This document shows, one piece after another, positions 37,689 to 49,394 of a DNA stretch of 64,000 nucleotides; position 1 is the stretch's first letter, and the number at the start of each line of letters is the position of its first letter. The DNA comes from Adiantum capillus-veneris. Its lineage: Eukaryota > Streptophyta > Polypodiopsida > Polypodiales > Pteridaceae. Made by a program: the position numbers and the translations under genes. The notes below the pieces were generated by a model. The model saw nothing but the letters and a program-made list of their open reading frames with translations. It was not told where the DNA came from and ran no database searches. The DNA is taken from contig CM043944.1 of NCBI GenBank assembly GCA_014529385.2, positions 175,361,740 to 175,425,739 on the forward strand. The letters are read 5' to 3'.

Positions 37689-38408
37689 TTAAAGCAAAAC
37701 ACATTATAAAATTAGTGGACTCAAATTAGCAACACATCCAACCCCTCTTGATGAGATAACTAAAGTGCATCCAAATTGCTTGCACAAGATGTAGTTAGAC
37801 ATAAAAGTTGGGTTACAAGCATGTTCTTGGTTAAAAGAGCTTTACATGTATAACACGTCACTACCAAATATGATTGTTGCAAGTGAACTCTCTGCAAAAG
37901 AGGATTTGGCGATCATAGAACATGCCTAATTTGACTTTCATGACCAATGCCCATGGATATTTGAGCATCTTGAATGCCCTTTGGATCAAAATTTTTTTGT
38001 AAAATTTCTAAGATTGTGAGCCACATTCTTGCTTAGTTTTCTAGGCAGTGGCATCAATAGAGTGTTGATAGTGAAGAGCTTCTTTAATAATTGGAAATCC
38101 TTTTGGAAGTGCATGCCATGCATTAGATAAGAGTAGGTTTCATGCTGGCATGGTAGGGCATTGGCTCAGCTCATTAGAAGCCAGTGGTGGCAGATACCAT
38201 TATTGCTTTGCTTACAATGATTTTATGGGTTTTGTGAACAAATTCAAGGTTTAAGGTATTCTATGTCAGAATCCCTGAAGATAGAGCGCCTTAATGGAGC
38301 CGGACACTATCAAGCTTTTTGTTGGCCTGGTTCCTTGTCACATGAAAGAGGAGCAACTTCTTCTTGGCTTGCTCAAATGTCTCCCTCTATGGCACCCTCT
38401 ATCGCCAC
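37689..38408. other. Intergenic, no gene seen
   Basis: Unique-looking sequence without recognised domains. Its right end is the left flank of the hAT insertion. Confidence 0.4.
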
Positions 38409-38868
38409 GATAGCTCCTAAGTTGCATTATTCATTATTCGAGAGACGGATAATACGCGAATAATGGGCGTATTATTCGTTTATTTAAATTATACGACCGT
38501 ATTATACGGTGCCACATCAGCATACACGGCCAAACGTATAACTTCTTAGTTTTTCGATCAAAAAACTTTTCGAACGATATTATTTTTGATCTAGAATAAT
38601 AACGATCGGAAAAAACATCGGCCGAAAAAAAGAACGATCGAATATATTAGTATATAAAGCAACACGCGACAGCCAATTTTTACACCGTCATTCACAAAGT
38701 TAGTGTTTTTCATGTGAGTATTCTCACCAAACAAATAAAAGAATAATATGTAAAAAAATAAAACAATTTGAATTAGATAAAAATTAAAATTCAATGGATT
38801 TTAAGTTTTGTGTTTCAAATTTATAAATTTGTTTTGAATAAACTAGTAAATAGTTGAAAGTTTGTATT

Positions 38869-39530
38869 TTGTGAAGAGTTTAATCTCTCACCTGATACAA
38901 AATGTAATTATAAGAATCACTTGTCAATGTCTTCAATTAATTGACACTTGAAAGTGAATAATTAAAAACATTAGGATATTATCGTTGTGTGTAGAGTGTA
39001 CTCTCACATGAGATAATTAGTTTAAAAATATAATTACATATAATTAATTTTATGTAATTTAAAGCTCGATTTTGATGTGTAGAGATTTTCTCTCACTTCA
39101 AAATGAATATAATGAAACAAAATTATATTTTTACGTCTTGTGTAGAGCTATTCACACTGCTATGCTCTCACTAGAGTAAAAATTTAAGAAAAACATGTCC
39201 AAAAATATTAATATTCTCTTATCTTTATTTGGACTGTAAAATCTATCGTACTGTGTGAGAGCATACACATGCTCGCATTGTAGATAGATAATCGCTTAAA
39301 AATCTATGGTAAAGTGTAAGAACTTTTTGTTCGCACTTTACATAGATACGATAATTATCAAGTATTTTAAGTGATTATAGTTTTGACATTTAAAAATGTC
39401 ACTTATAGTACTTGTAGCTATAACAATTCATAATGATAATCATTTTAATACTTGATTTAATTGTAATTATTGTTTATCGTAATGTGTTAAAGCTACAAGC
39501 TTGCACTTTAGATAAATCGATGCAATTTAT
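38869..39530. repeat. Series of about seven imperfect hairpins inside the hAT element
   Basis: Stem-loops with the common theme GTG..GAG...CTCTCAC occur at about 38869-38892, 38987-39014, 39074-39098, 39138-39175, 39248-39285, 39302-39347 and 39475-39525. The clearest is ATCTATGGTAAAGTG...CACTTTACATAGAT. The fifth and sixth share the outer arm AATCTAT and are about 62 bp apart, suggesting local duplication. Confidence 0.65.
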
Positions 39531-39702
39531 ATGTAATCCAATGGTATTGTTTTTTATTATTGTATTTTTGTTCAATCATTGTTTTTAATTATTTTAATTT
39601 TGTTCAATCATTGTTAGTTAAATTAATTTAATGTTTAAATTGATTTTGATTATAAAAATGATCATTGAATTTGTTTTCACTAGCATATTACTTTTGTGCA
39701 TC

Positions 39703-40502
39703 ATGGTGAAAGGACAAGAGTCGAGTTATGTGCATGAGTTAGTTGCTGGGAGAAATACATCTCGACTTAAATGTAAATCTTGTGGCCACCATTTCAATGG
39801 TAATGCAACCAGAATTAAAGAGCATTTATTTAAAGTCCCTGGGAATGTTGAAAAGTGCGGGGCACCACCAAGAGATATTCATGAAAAATTTCCCATGTAT
39901 TCTCACAAAGCAAAGTTGATTCTTGCAGCTAAACATAAAGGTGATGTTTCTAAAGATATTCATGCGATATTGAAGCATCTGTATGCAATGAGGCAACAGA
40001 ACAGGTGTTTACCACTCAAGTAAACGATCATAGTTCTCAATTGAACCCTCTTCATGGACATGCTTCAACATCAGGAGGAGTTCCTAGCACAAGCAAATCC
40101 GGCAAAGCATCATCCAATGGACAGACGTTGCTTGAAGCATTAGATAAACAATGGTTGCTTGAGTTGCATTTAAAATGGACACAAGTATTTTTTGCGTGTG
40201 GCATATCATTCAATGCTATACGCAATCCAATATTTCAAGATGCTTTGATGAGTACAACCAAAAAAGGATTTGTGCTTCCTGACTATAACAAGATGCGAAC
40301 TGAATATCTTGATAAAGTCAAAGACAGTACTGAAGCCATTCTCAAACGCAGAGTGCTAGAGTTTGTTCCAGCATATGGATGCACCATAGCATTGGATGGA
40401 TGGACTAACTGTCAGAAAAAACCTTTAATCAATGTAATGCTTATTAACCCTAGAGGGGCTATGTTCGTGGAATCGAGTGGTAACGCTTGTGTTTCTATGT
40501 AA
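39703..40502 (+). pseudogene. hAT transposase, N-terminal half (BED finger, DUF659-like), frameshifted
   Basis: From ATG 39703 the first frame has a BED-type zinc finger (LKCKSCGHHFNGNATRIKEHL...C, C-x2-C then H and C) that would bind the transposon ends. It stops at 40021. A second frame continues from about 40005 (VFTTQVNDHSS) through TLLEALDKQW, GISFNAIRNPIFQ and CTIALDGWTN, the DUF659 signature (S/A-DGW). The protein ends at 40502, well before the C-terminal dimerisation domain, for which nothing is found in the remaining 950 bp. A 1-bp change near 40000 explains the frame switch. Confidence 0.85.
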
Positions 40503-41528
40503 CACACATGATAGAAAAACTTAATCTAAAATTGTAAATTTTATAAGCTATTTCTAATGGAGTGTGTGGAACGCACAACACAACCATCAGCAAACAGCTC
40601 AACAATCTCAAATGTAAATCAATTGTTGTATATATCTACGTTCAGAGTAACACCAAGTCATCTGTTGATGAACAATGATGTTACTACAGAAATAGAAGCA
40701 CAAAAATAACGAAAGTCACATTAAGATGAAGAGGGTATAAAGTATGCATCTCTGCACTCTTAAAATGACGAACGTTAATCTTTATGCTTCTATGTAGAAT
40801 AATCAACAATGACTTAATTTAAGATTGTAAATTTTATAGGCCACTCTGAAGTGAGAGGTGTAGCATCATGCCTACTACACTCCACGACTCGACCTCTAAT
40901 CCTAACTCATCTCTATGGTGACATGTATACTACTATACCATACGAGTGAGAATCTAAATTTACCCTAAGCCTTCCCTAGAGTGAGTCATATGACTACACA
41001 CCACGGGAAAGGAGACTATGTTCTACACACCTCTGGAGTTTGCCATATGGCTACACACCACGAAGTGGCCTACGACCTACAAGCCAAATTTGTGGTGAGA
41101 GTCGAAACTACTGCACCACACAAGTCTGTCACAACACAAAAAAAAGTTAGTATTTACTGAAAATTAAAAAATATACCTGAAAACCGTTGGGGCTGTCGCT
41201 ATCTACTAATCTCTCAAAATCTCCAAGCTCTGCTAACTCCCAAAAGCTCCAGAATGATTTTCGATCGAATACGGTGACAATTGTATATATATAGGCGTTT
41301 TTGATAGAGATATTTTTTGATCGAAAAAGTTTTGGATCGAAAAATATCTCGATCGAAAACTGTTTTATACGGGTATTCGGGTATTAGTAGGAAATACGGA
41401 GTATAATGACGTTTTATACGTATAATTTTTGTTATACAGGCGTATAAATGCAACCCAGGATAGCTCTACGTCCTTCTTCCACGCTTCCCTCTCCTTTGAC
41501 TTCCTCGGTAAGATGCCACCTCCACTAG

Positions 41529-41575
<47 letters not shown>

Positions 41576-41589
41576 AAAAAAAACAAAAA

Positions 41590-41834
41590 GAGGGAGCCAA
41601 GAGCCCCCCCATTGTTTGCGAGTGCATGGATGATGGGAGGGCTCTTGGCCCTCCTCTTTTTTTCCACCAAAAAAATGCATACATAGGCAAATAGGAGGTT
41701 CTTACAAAAAAAGGAAAAAACTGCATCTTGATAGCCGGCATGGTTTTATGAAGATACAACAGAAAAAAAACCACGGGGCATAGAGTCCCCCCTATCGTTA
41801 ACATGCATGCGGACGATGGGGAGGCTTAGTCCCC
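41590..41834. repeat. Two adjacent, related stem-loops
   Basis: First: AGGGAGCCAAGAGCCCCCCCAT pairs with ATGGGAGGGCTCTTGGCCCT (41591-41654). Second: GGGGCATAGAGTCCCCCC with TATCGT pairs with ACGATGGGGAGGCTTAGTCCCC (41775-41834). The two are similar in sequence and separated by about 120 bp. They lie between a (TC)n tract (41531-41571) and the 3' side of the Helitron, so a Helitron terminal hairpin or a small foldback element are both possible. Confidence 0.6.
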
Positions 41835-42064
41835 CCCACATTTTTTTCCCTCTTACCCCCATTTTTAAACTCAGACTTTTAGATTTACACCTTTATATTG
41901 GGCCTCAAAGAAGCTTGTGCTTTTCTTTAAAATAAAAATAAAAATTGGAATCGTACCTTCCAGTGGGCTTCAATGAAGCTTTTGCATAGAAAAACAAGGT
42001 GAGAACTCACAATGGCCTGCAGAAAGCAAGGGAAGGTTAGTGTTTGGCGATGAGGAGGTATGTA

Positions 42065-42660
42065 GTGGAGTGTTCGCACCAATAGTTGTAGTTAGTACCA
42101 GACGTGGTTTGTGGTAGGTCATTGCTAACCCATACGTGGTCTAGCATAGAGTTGTGTATTGTGGTTGGATGGTGTATCAATTGGTGGAGACCATGCTGGA
42201 GAATGAGGTTGGAAAGTGTTCTATATGTGCTGGTTTCCTGAAGTGTGTCAATGTTGAAATATCTCCCATTATGATTAGTGGTCGCATGGTGCGGGTTGAG
42301 TCAAGAAGATTGGAGATGCTATGCAAGAACCGTGTGAGCGATGATGTCGGTGCCCTCTAGAGTGAAATGACTTTCACCAGGCACTTGTTGGTGTAGTGGA
42401 AAGTTGCATGGATCATTTCAAGCGTTTGATTTATGCAAATGCGTATTTGTGTAGGTATTAGGTTGTTTTTATGGAGAATGGAGATGCCGTGTAGTTGTGT
42501 TTAGGATATGATGTGGAAGCCTGGAATGGTTGTCGTATGTTGTCGAGTCTCTTGTAGGCAGAGGATGTCGGAGGCCATCAGGCTTTTGTCGTGGATGATA
42601 TCGTTTGCATGCTTTCCAAGGGAGACGACATTGCACAATGTAATGCGTATCTTGGTGGAG
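42065..42660 (-). pseudogene. Helitron-associated EEP endonuclease
   Basis: Immediately after the helicase the minus strand reads NVVSLGKHANDII...DILCLQETR (about 42555-42645), the N-terminal block of apurinic-type endonucleases, and later NSMLDHVW...EHSTTYLL (about 42065-42160). The GDFN block between them is broken by a frame change near 42280. The same C-terminal block occurs at 14600-14717 as an isolated fragment. The domain's role in Helitrons is not established. Confidence 0.72.
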
Positions 42661-42693
42661 ATGCAGTTGCTTCTGGACAGGGGAATAAGCTGC

Positions 42694-44327
42694 TTATTTT
42701 CTCAACCTGCAGAGTTCTTTGAGGATAGATGCATCGGTGTGAATGTTGCAGGGTAGCAAGCTCTCTATCAAATATAGATTTGCAGTGTCACGAATTCGTG
42801 TGAGAGCAGTGTATGTGAGGCCGTGAGACCTAATTCCTTTGGGGTTGAAAGCCAGTGTGTTGATTGTAAGCCCTTGTGATCGGTGAATTGTGCGGGCCAC
42901 GGTAGGCTAAACTGGGAATTGCTTGCATGTGATGGTGTTGAAGTAGTTTTTGCCAATTTGGAATTCGCGTGCGATGCAGAGAATTGGAGTCCAACCAAGC
43001 AATGTGAGTGGGTTGCAAAGATTACGGTGGTCATACCTTTGTTTTTGCCCTATGCTAGGGTTGGTGAAATGAATCCAGAGGCATGTTGTGTCGGAGAATG
43101 TAGTGCAGAGCTTGTAGACGCCTTATACACCGTTCATGAGGCCATCGAGAATGTCCAGATTTCCAGCGCATAGCTCGACCACTAGGCCTGGCTTTAGAGA
43201 CAATGTTGCTTGGAGACCCGCAGTTTGTCTGGCATTGAATGGAATTGCTATTGTTTTTCTGCAAGAAGCGGCATGCTTGTCAATCACTTTGAATGTGTGT
43301 GGCTCACCAGGCAATTGTGCGAAGACCTTTTCATTGTGTTCATCCTTTGCCTTGTTAGAGTAGAATAGGTGTGATATGGTCATGTCAGCAGGCAACTCTC
43401 TGTGGAAGGAGCTGTTAATGTATGCAAGGTCGCTACTGGTGTGTAAGCCAATTCTCATTCGGTTGAGCACCTCTATAATCTGTCCACCATTGGTTTGTCT
43501 CATTGTCATCGTTAGTTCGTAGCAGTTAGGGAATTCATGCCAGTACGAAGGTGCAACCGCCTCTAGAAGAGGTTGCTTTCTTGTGAATATCCAAGAGTCT
43601 TTGACTGGGCTAGCTTGGCAGAGGTCACCACAGAGTATGCCATCAAGGCCACCAAAAGGCTGGTCGTGTTTTCTCTTGATGGCACGAAGACGTGAGTCAG
43701 CCAATGAGAAGACACTTGATCCTATCAAGGAGACTTCATCAAACACTACAAGCTCCAAGTCTTGGTAAAGTAAGGACAATGCATCTAGCTTTTCTGCTCC
43801 GAGTCTTGTGTGTGTCGTAGTTATCAAAGGCAAATGTAAAGCTGAGTGTATAGTTGTGCCACCAATGTTGAATGTTGCCTTGCCTGTATATGCTATTAGG
43901 AGTGCCCTAGGAAAGTCAGGATTGTGGCCTGACTTATGTGTGTAGAAACAAATGAGGGCTTTGACTAGCAAGAGCAACGTGAATGTTTTTCCAGTGCGCA
44001 TGCTCCACATGTGAGGAAGAGATGTATCTTTTGTGACGGCGCTATGCGTTTTTTGAGCATGACATCATCGAGGATGAGTCGATGTTGTGGGTTTAGCTTC
44101 TTTATTGATTGGTGGAAATCCTCATTGGTCATGCCAATATGTTTGGAAAAGTGCAAAGAAAATGGTTTCTTCGTCGGTTGCTTTGATGGGGTGTTGATCA
44201 TCACGTTGGCATTGTTGGAATCGTTCAAGGAGCTTAGACTTCTCATGTTGCGTGAGGTTGTGATGGCTGTTGTGAACCTGTCGAGCGGAACTGTTTTGAC
44301 AACGAACTGTGATTCATTGTTTTTCAC
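42694..44327 (-). pseudogene. Helitron PIF1-like helicase domain
   Basis: The N-terminal frame (44327-43965) has LNPQHRLILDDVML and stops keeping frame exactly at the Walker A loop. The next frame (44010-43123) continues with RTGKTFTLLLLVKAL, Walker B VVFDEVSLIGS and motif III GDLCQASPV. The C-terminal frame (42900-42694) has TIHRSQGLTIN and HGLTYTALTR, motifs V-VI of PIF1 helicases. It would unwind the strand displaced by Rep. At least two frame changes, one inside Walker A, inactivate it. Confidence 0.88.
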
Positions 44328-44357
44328 TGTCTCAATGTTCGAAGTGTAGACATCGAT

Positions 44358-46342
44358 TCAAGATGAACCTTTGAGTAGGTGCTCATTCTCATTGCTTGAC
44401 CACGGCAAGAAGAGAAGGCATTGTTCTCTGTAGTGGTTGTCAGGGTCTTTGGCTTTATTGTATCTAACATACCGTATGATGCGTGCCCTCCACAACAACG
44501 TGTCAGGCTTGGAAAGATTTTTGGTTGTGGAAGCGAATTGGGCCAAGCACATGGCAAAGAACGAGTGTAGTCTGGAGGCATATTTGTCAATGATGGAGGT
44601 AGAGAAGATTTTTGTCATGTCGGGGTGCATTTTTTGCAAGGTGTTCTTTTTTTTGAGAACAAGAGCACGCTCTTCAGGTGGATTATTATTTATGTATATG
44701 AATTCTCTAGAGGAGCTATGCAATGGAAACGAGAGACATATGTAAGCAGCTTGTTGTGAACTAATCTGTTGTGTGTTAAGGATTGTGCTACCAACTTTTC
44801 GTAGTCTCTCCAATGTTGTTGCATTGTTTGCGACACGGTGATCAAGCTGTGCCTTGATTGCTCCTATTAATGTATTGTCTATTTTTATCATGTATGAGGT
44901 GCAGTAGCTCGCAGCTCCATGTGCGTTTAGCACGAATTGTATAACTGTGTTTGCATTCCAAAGTGAAGCTATTGACTTGTTGAAGTTGTTCGTGAATATA
45001 TCGCTTGGTTTGCGCTTGAGGAAAATAGTGTCTCCCGAGATAGTTGCTTGAAATGCAAGCAAGTAATGTTCCATGGAGAGTTGTACTTGTTCTAGCCATT
45101 GTTCATATGTGGGGGCATTTTGTAAATCAATTTGGCTGAGTTGTCTTCCAACTTGTTGCAAGTAAAGCTTACCTTGTCTAGCTATTCGCCTCAAGTATTC
45201 CTTGTCGGATATATAGATAGTTGAGAATGGCATGGGGAAACGTGGAAATCCAAAACGGAAACTTTTGCTCTTCTTTTGGCAAGTCTTATGGTGCTTATGC
45301 TTGTAAGCTTCAGATTGGCCATTGGGCAAGATGGATCCATCTGTGCTAATGTGGGTATCTACAAACATTACAATATCTTGATCTGAGTGCGTTGTGAGTG
45401 ATGGAGCATTTTCTAGCCACAACAAACCATGATCATGTTGGCTACCGCGACTTTGGACCTCCGTGATGAAAAAGAAGTCTCGTATTTTGCCACATATGGA
45501 GGAATCAGTCCGCAAAAATCGTTTCATTGCGTTGAACCTGTTGACGTAGAAACGAGCAGTTGTAATGGGATCGGCACGAATGAGGCGACGTTGGTATGAG
45601 CTTAGGCTCTCCTCGGGCTCTTGGCTCAGCGGGACTAACTTCTCTAGTGCAGCAAGAAGCTCTCTCCATCTTCGCTCTGCGGAGGAGAACGTGACAAAAA
45701 ATGTGGGTGGTCCAAGTTGTCGGATCATTGCGAAGACATTTTTTTACATCTTTTCCTTGTAGTCGGGGGATGTGCGCAGTGCCTCGAAGTCTCTGAAGCC
45801 TAACCTTGAGTTGAGAAGCCTCTCTATGTTTGTATCTTCTACAACTTGCCTTGCAGTCAGAGTTGTACCTACTAGCTTTCCCTTGCGCATTCGCACCCAA
45901 ACAGAGAAAGCAACTTGTTGTGACATGATTTTTATAGACTTGAAAAATAAATTCTCGATGTCCAGGGCGAATCTTCTGTCAACGTTTAGGAGCTCCCGCT
46001 TTGCAATCGTTTGATAGTCTTTGCTTGCGGCCAATTTGCTATGTACTTTGCTTGGCAGTTGATGTGTCCCTGTTGTCAGGATTTCTTGGACAATCTTTAG
46101 GAAAATGTCCACCTTTTTGTCCACAATCTCAGCAATACACCATGTGGTGGTATTTCAACTGGCTCTGTCATGTCAAGCTCTAGCTCAGGAGCTTCTCTTT
46201 TGATGCTTGTCAAATTGTCGGCATATTCTTTTAGAACACTAAGCATCAAGCTATAGACTGCTTCATCTTGACCTTTGTATCGTCTTTGGCTTTGTTCTCC
46301 AATTAGATTGGCTTCTATTGGTTGATCTATTGGATCTTCCAT
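44358..46342 (-). pseudogene. Helitron Rep (HUH endonuclease) domain
   Basis: Three frames cover it: 46342-46097, 46124-45744 and 45728-44358. The middle frame ends with LGFRDFEALRTSPDYKEKM, and the third begins MIRQLGPPTFFVTFSSAERRW, the invariant opening of Helitron Rep domains. The HUH motif is QHDHGLLW (about 45425) and the tyrosine region is ASYCTSYMIK (two Tyr separated by three residues). Rep cuts and joins single strands during rolling-circle-like transposition. The third frame is open for 456 residues, so this piece alone is well preserved. Frame changes occur near 46110 and 45735. Confidence 0.88.
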
Positions 46343-46351
46343 TTCTGGTTC

Positions 46352-46780
46352 TCAACTATAGATCTGACCACTGTAATCCATGTACAATGACCCTAATTGC
46401 ATATGCACCAATTGTATGCTTTGCGGACTTGTGCAGATTTCTGGATAACCACTTGGGTCAATTTTTTGAACTTCTATCTGCACTTCATCTTTGAGCTTGC
46501 AATACCTGGCTCCACTAAAGTCTGTGAACATCTGGGAGTTCTCTGAATCTGGCTTTACTCTGATCAATAAGATCTTGGCTTCTGTGATGCTTTTACTGCT
46601 CATTAGATATATATGGCCTTCTGAATCTGTGTACAAGACTTTGTCTCCATTGTAACCATATAGTTGTAAAATCTGGTTGGTCGCAGTTGCACTTGTGCTG
46701 CCACTGCTACTAGCTTGCTTTGTTGTACTTGAACTCTCGGCTCGATTTGAGTCCATGTCAGCTGGTTCTGTAAAAACCAT
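46352..46780 (-). CDS. Unrecognised small ORF upstream of Helitron Rep
   Basis: A 142-residue ORF with a Ser/Thr-rich N-terminus (about residues 10-35) followed by a compact region (YGYNGDKVLYTDSEG, ARYCKLKDEVQIEV). It ends 10 bp before the first Rep frame and points the same way, so it may be the N-terminal part of the Helitron protein or a separate leader ORF. No domain recognised. Confidence 0.4.
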   Translation of the reverse strand: MVFTEPADMDSNRAESSSTTKQASSSGSTSATATNQILQLYGYNGDKVLYTDSEGHIYLMSSKSITEAKILLIRVKPDSENSQMFTDFSGARYCKLKDEVQIEVQKIDPSGYPEICTSPQSIQLVHMQLGSLYMDYSGQIYS

Positions 46781-49374
46781 CTCCTAGCAGATTTTTGTAT
46801 TGATTAGCAGAATTTTTGCTGCTCGTACTAGCCTAATCTACAACAATCACATGTGAGTTGTGTCATTGTTCGTCCGATTAGAATCTCAATTTGCAATGCA
46901 ATTGTTTGCACTTGCCAATTTCGGTTTGCACAATGACTTTTAGTCCCTTGCGTTCTTTGTCTGAATGGTGGGAACAATGTCCAAATCTGTGCTAGAACTG
47001 TGATGACCTCGGCTCAAATGATCACCAAAACTGTTTTCGCACTTCTCGGTTTTTTTTCTAGTGATTTTTTGTTGTTCTGGCTTTTTTGTTGTTTGCTCGG
47101 TGTGATATTTTCCCGGTGTTTCTATATTTGCTTTTTGGGGTTTTTTGGCACTTTCTGGTTTTTTCTAACTCTAAAATCGGTCACTCAATCAAAGTTGTAG
47201 CCAAATGTAGGTCTAGTAACCAAATCGAGCTCTAATCGCGCGTCAGTGTGCTAAGAATAGCCAAAAGCGGCCAAATCGAGATCTCACGTGTGAACAGGCT
47301 CTAACTAGCTAAATTTGGTCAATATCAAGGCCAAAACAAATCTCTATCGCAAGTCGAGGTCAAATATGGTCAATCGTAAGACTCTGCAGTCAAATCAAGC
47401 CAGAATGTAATATTGCGCGTAAAACAGCTCTAAAACGTATAATTTGGAAAATCTTAGACCAAAAATCAAAATCCGTGTCAAACAAGGTCTGTGTGTGTGA
47501 TCTGGCTCGAATGCGCTGAAAACGGCTCAAATCGACAAAATCGAACAATTTCGGACGAAATTTGACTCTCGAAGCTCTAAATGCGTCCATTCGTGCTTAA
47601 ATACGTGTGCGGATGTTTGATGCATGTGCAATGCAATAAAGAGAAACAAAACAAAGAAAAACAAACAAAACAAAAACTTTTGTTTTTGAGTTTTTGAAAA
47701 AAAAAAGATTTTTTTTTTGTTTGGTCTCTTTTGTGTGTGTGCGCGACAGAGAAAACGTGTATGTCTATGTGTATGTTTGTTTGTGTGTTTTTTTCTTTGT
47801 GTGTTGACTTTCTTGGCTTTTCTTCTTTTGTTTGTTTTGCTTTTGTTTTATGTGTGTGTGTGTGTGTGTGTGTAGCTAGTGGAGACTGGTTAGAGAGAGG
47901 AAGATAGTGAGTGAGTGAGGGGATTAGTGTTTTGCTTTTGTTTTATGTGTGTGTGTGTGTAGCTAGTGGAGACTGGTTAGAGAGAGGAAGATAGTGAGTG
48001 AGTGAGGGGATTAGTAAGAGAATTAAGTTAGAGAGAGAGTGGGAGTGGGTTTTGGGGTGGATTTCCCCAAGGAGAGAAGAAGGAGAAAAGAATTTTATTG
48101 TCGCGACAAAAAGTTATCGTAAAGGACCGTAAAGATCTAGCCGACGAGCAAATTTTATGCGCCACAAGGCATGGGCGTCAAAGCTCAAACTAGCTTTGTA
48201 TTAATATTTTGTATTTTCAAATTTCCAAAAATGCCAAAAATAGGTCGGAAAATTAGCCGAAACTCCAAAAAATCACCAGAAAATCCCAAAAATTATCCAG
48301 AAAATACCCAAAATTTTCCAAAAGTTCTCTACACATTGGGGAATAGTGCAGCCAAATAAAATTACCAAAATCACATCAATTCAATTGCAAAATTATTTTA
48401 TCAATAAAATCAAGATTAGGCAATTAAATCGACAAAATAGGTCAAAAATTGACGCAATTAGAGTGTGTAAATCCCTGTTTTGAGCGCAAAAATGCAGCAT
48501 TTAATCATTACACACATCATTTATGCAATCAAAACATTGAATTAACCATGCAAATTAAATATTTTTTTACACACACACACACACAAAAATTGGCAGTTTT
48601 TACCAATCTTTAGGTGCGTACACAAAAGAGTTAAATTTGTCAGATTTGCAATGTGACTTCACAAATCATTAGTTGGGCATGGGCACAACACAAATCAATC
48701 ATCACAATTGAAAAATCATAACGCACACATTGATTTCTAGGTGCTCAAACATGGGCAAAATAGTGCACACACACACTCAATTAGAATGCACACACACTTG
48801 ATTTTAGTGCACATACACTTGAAATTGACCATCCAAGCATGAAATTAACTCAATTAGGCACCCAATTAGCAATCCACAATCACCAATTAGCAATTGAAAC
48901 TTATCAAATTCATGCACCACCAATTCTTAAAAATTTCAGCATTACGACGGTGTGAAAAGAAAAAATCGCAAAATTTTCAATCCAACATAGCATTACATTG
49001 CATCAACATAGCCTAACATTACATTACATTGCATCATGGTGGGATCTCTACACAATTCTACACATCTCTAGATTCTAGGGAGGTTGAGAATACCACCTTC
49101 ATTACCTTTCATGAAGATCAATTGAATGGTCGAATGCTTCAATCCTTCATAGCACATTAGTAAGTTAGCAAAAATTAGTCAAATTAGCAAAGGGTTAGTG
49201 TCAAATTAGAGTGTGTAAACACGCAATGGGCAAGATACGATCACACATCAGGGAATTATGAACACAATGCTTCATGCACACACATTCAAAATCCACAAAA
49301 ACATAAACACACAAGTGAAATTAGTGAGGGAACGCATTCGTTTATGCCACAATTACACTAGCGTAGGCCATCGT
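46781..49374. other. Non-coding leader-like DNA, possibly internal sequence of an LTR retrotransposon
   Basis: No coding signal. 47180-47600 has a loose recurrence of CAAATCGAG and related words. 48550-49000 is rich in CACACA and CAATTAG. On the minus strand this would be the region after the PBS at 49375, so an untranslated leader is plausible but unproven. Confidence 0.35.
47838..48017. repeat. Tandem duplication of about 90 bp carrying a (GT)n tract
   Basis: TTTTGCTTTTGTTTTATG, (TG)n, TAGCTAGTGGAGACTGG and GGAAGATAGTGAGTGAGTGA occur twice in direct succession. Apart from the (TG)n length (longer in the first unit) the two look identical, implying a recent event. Confidence 0.9.
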
Positions 49375-49392
49375 CCCCTAGCAACGGTGCCA
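49375..49392 (-). other. Candidate primer-binding site, Asp-tRNA-like
   Basis: The minus strand reads TGGCACCGTTGCTAGGGG, close to the TGGCGCCGTTGCCGGGG sites used by plant Ty3/gypsy elements such as Athila, two bases after a CCCCCAACA end. Two mismatches from that pattern. Confidence 0.6.
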
Positions 49393-49394
49393 AA

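Larger units (their letters stand above)
38417..41458 (+). mobile_element. hAT DNA transposon with 8-bp target duplication
   Basis: GATAGCTC at 38409-38416 and at 41459-41466 is a perfect 8-bp duplication, the length produced by hAT transposases. The ends just inside are CTAAGTTGCATT and, inverted, CTGGGTTGCATT (10 of 12 matching). Subterminal inverted similarity continues (TTTTCGATC-rich stretches near 38555 and 41320). Inside lies a broken hAT transposase with BED finger and DUF659-like part. The 3042-bp element no longer codes for a complete enzyme and would depend on a relative. Confidence 0.9.
41990..46345 (-). mobile_element. Helitron (Rep-helicase-endonuclease type), decayed
   Basis: Reading leftwards are a Helitron Rep (HUH) region, a PIF1-like helicase and an EEP endonuclease, all broken by frame changes. 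Rep-helicase followed by an endonuclease is known from Helentron-type or EN-bearing Helitrons. The ends are not certain: candidate 3' hairpins are at 41590-41834, and no TC 5' end was identified. Confidence 0.85.
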
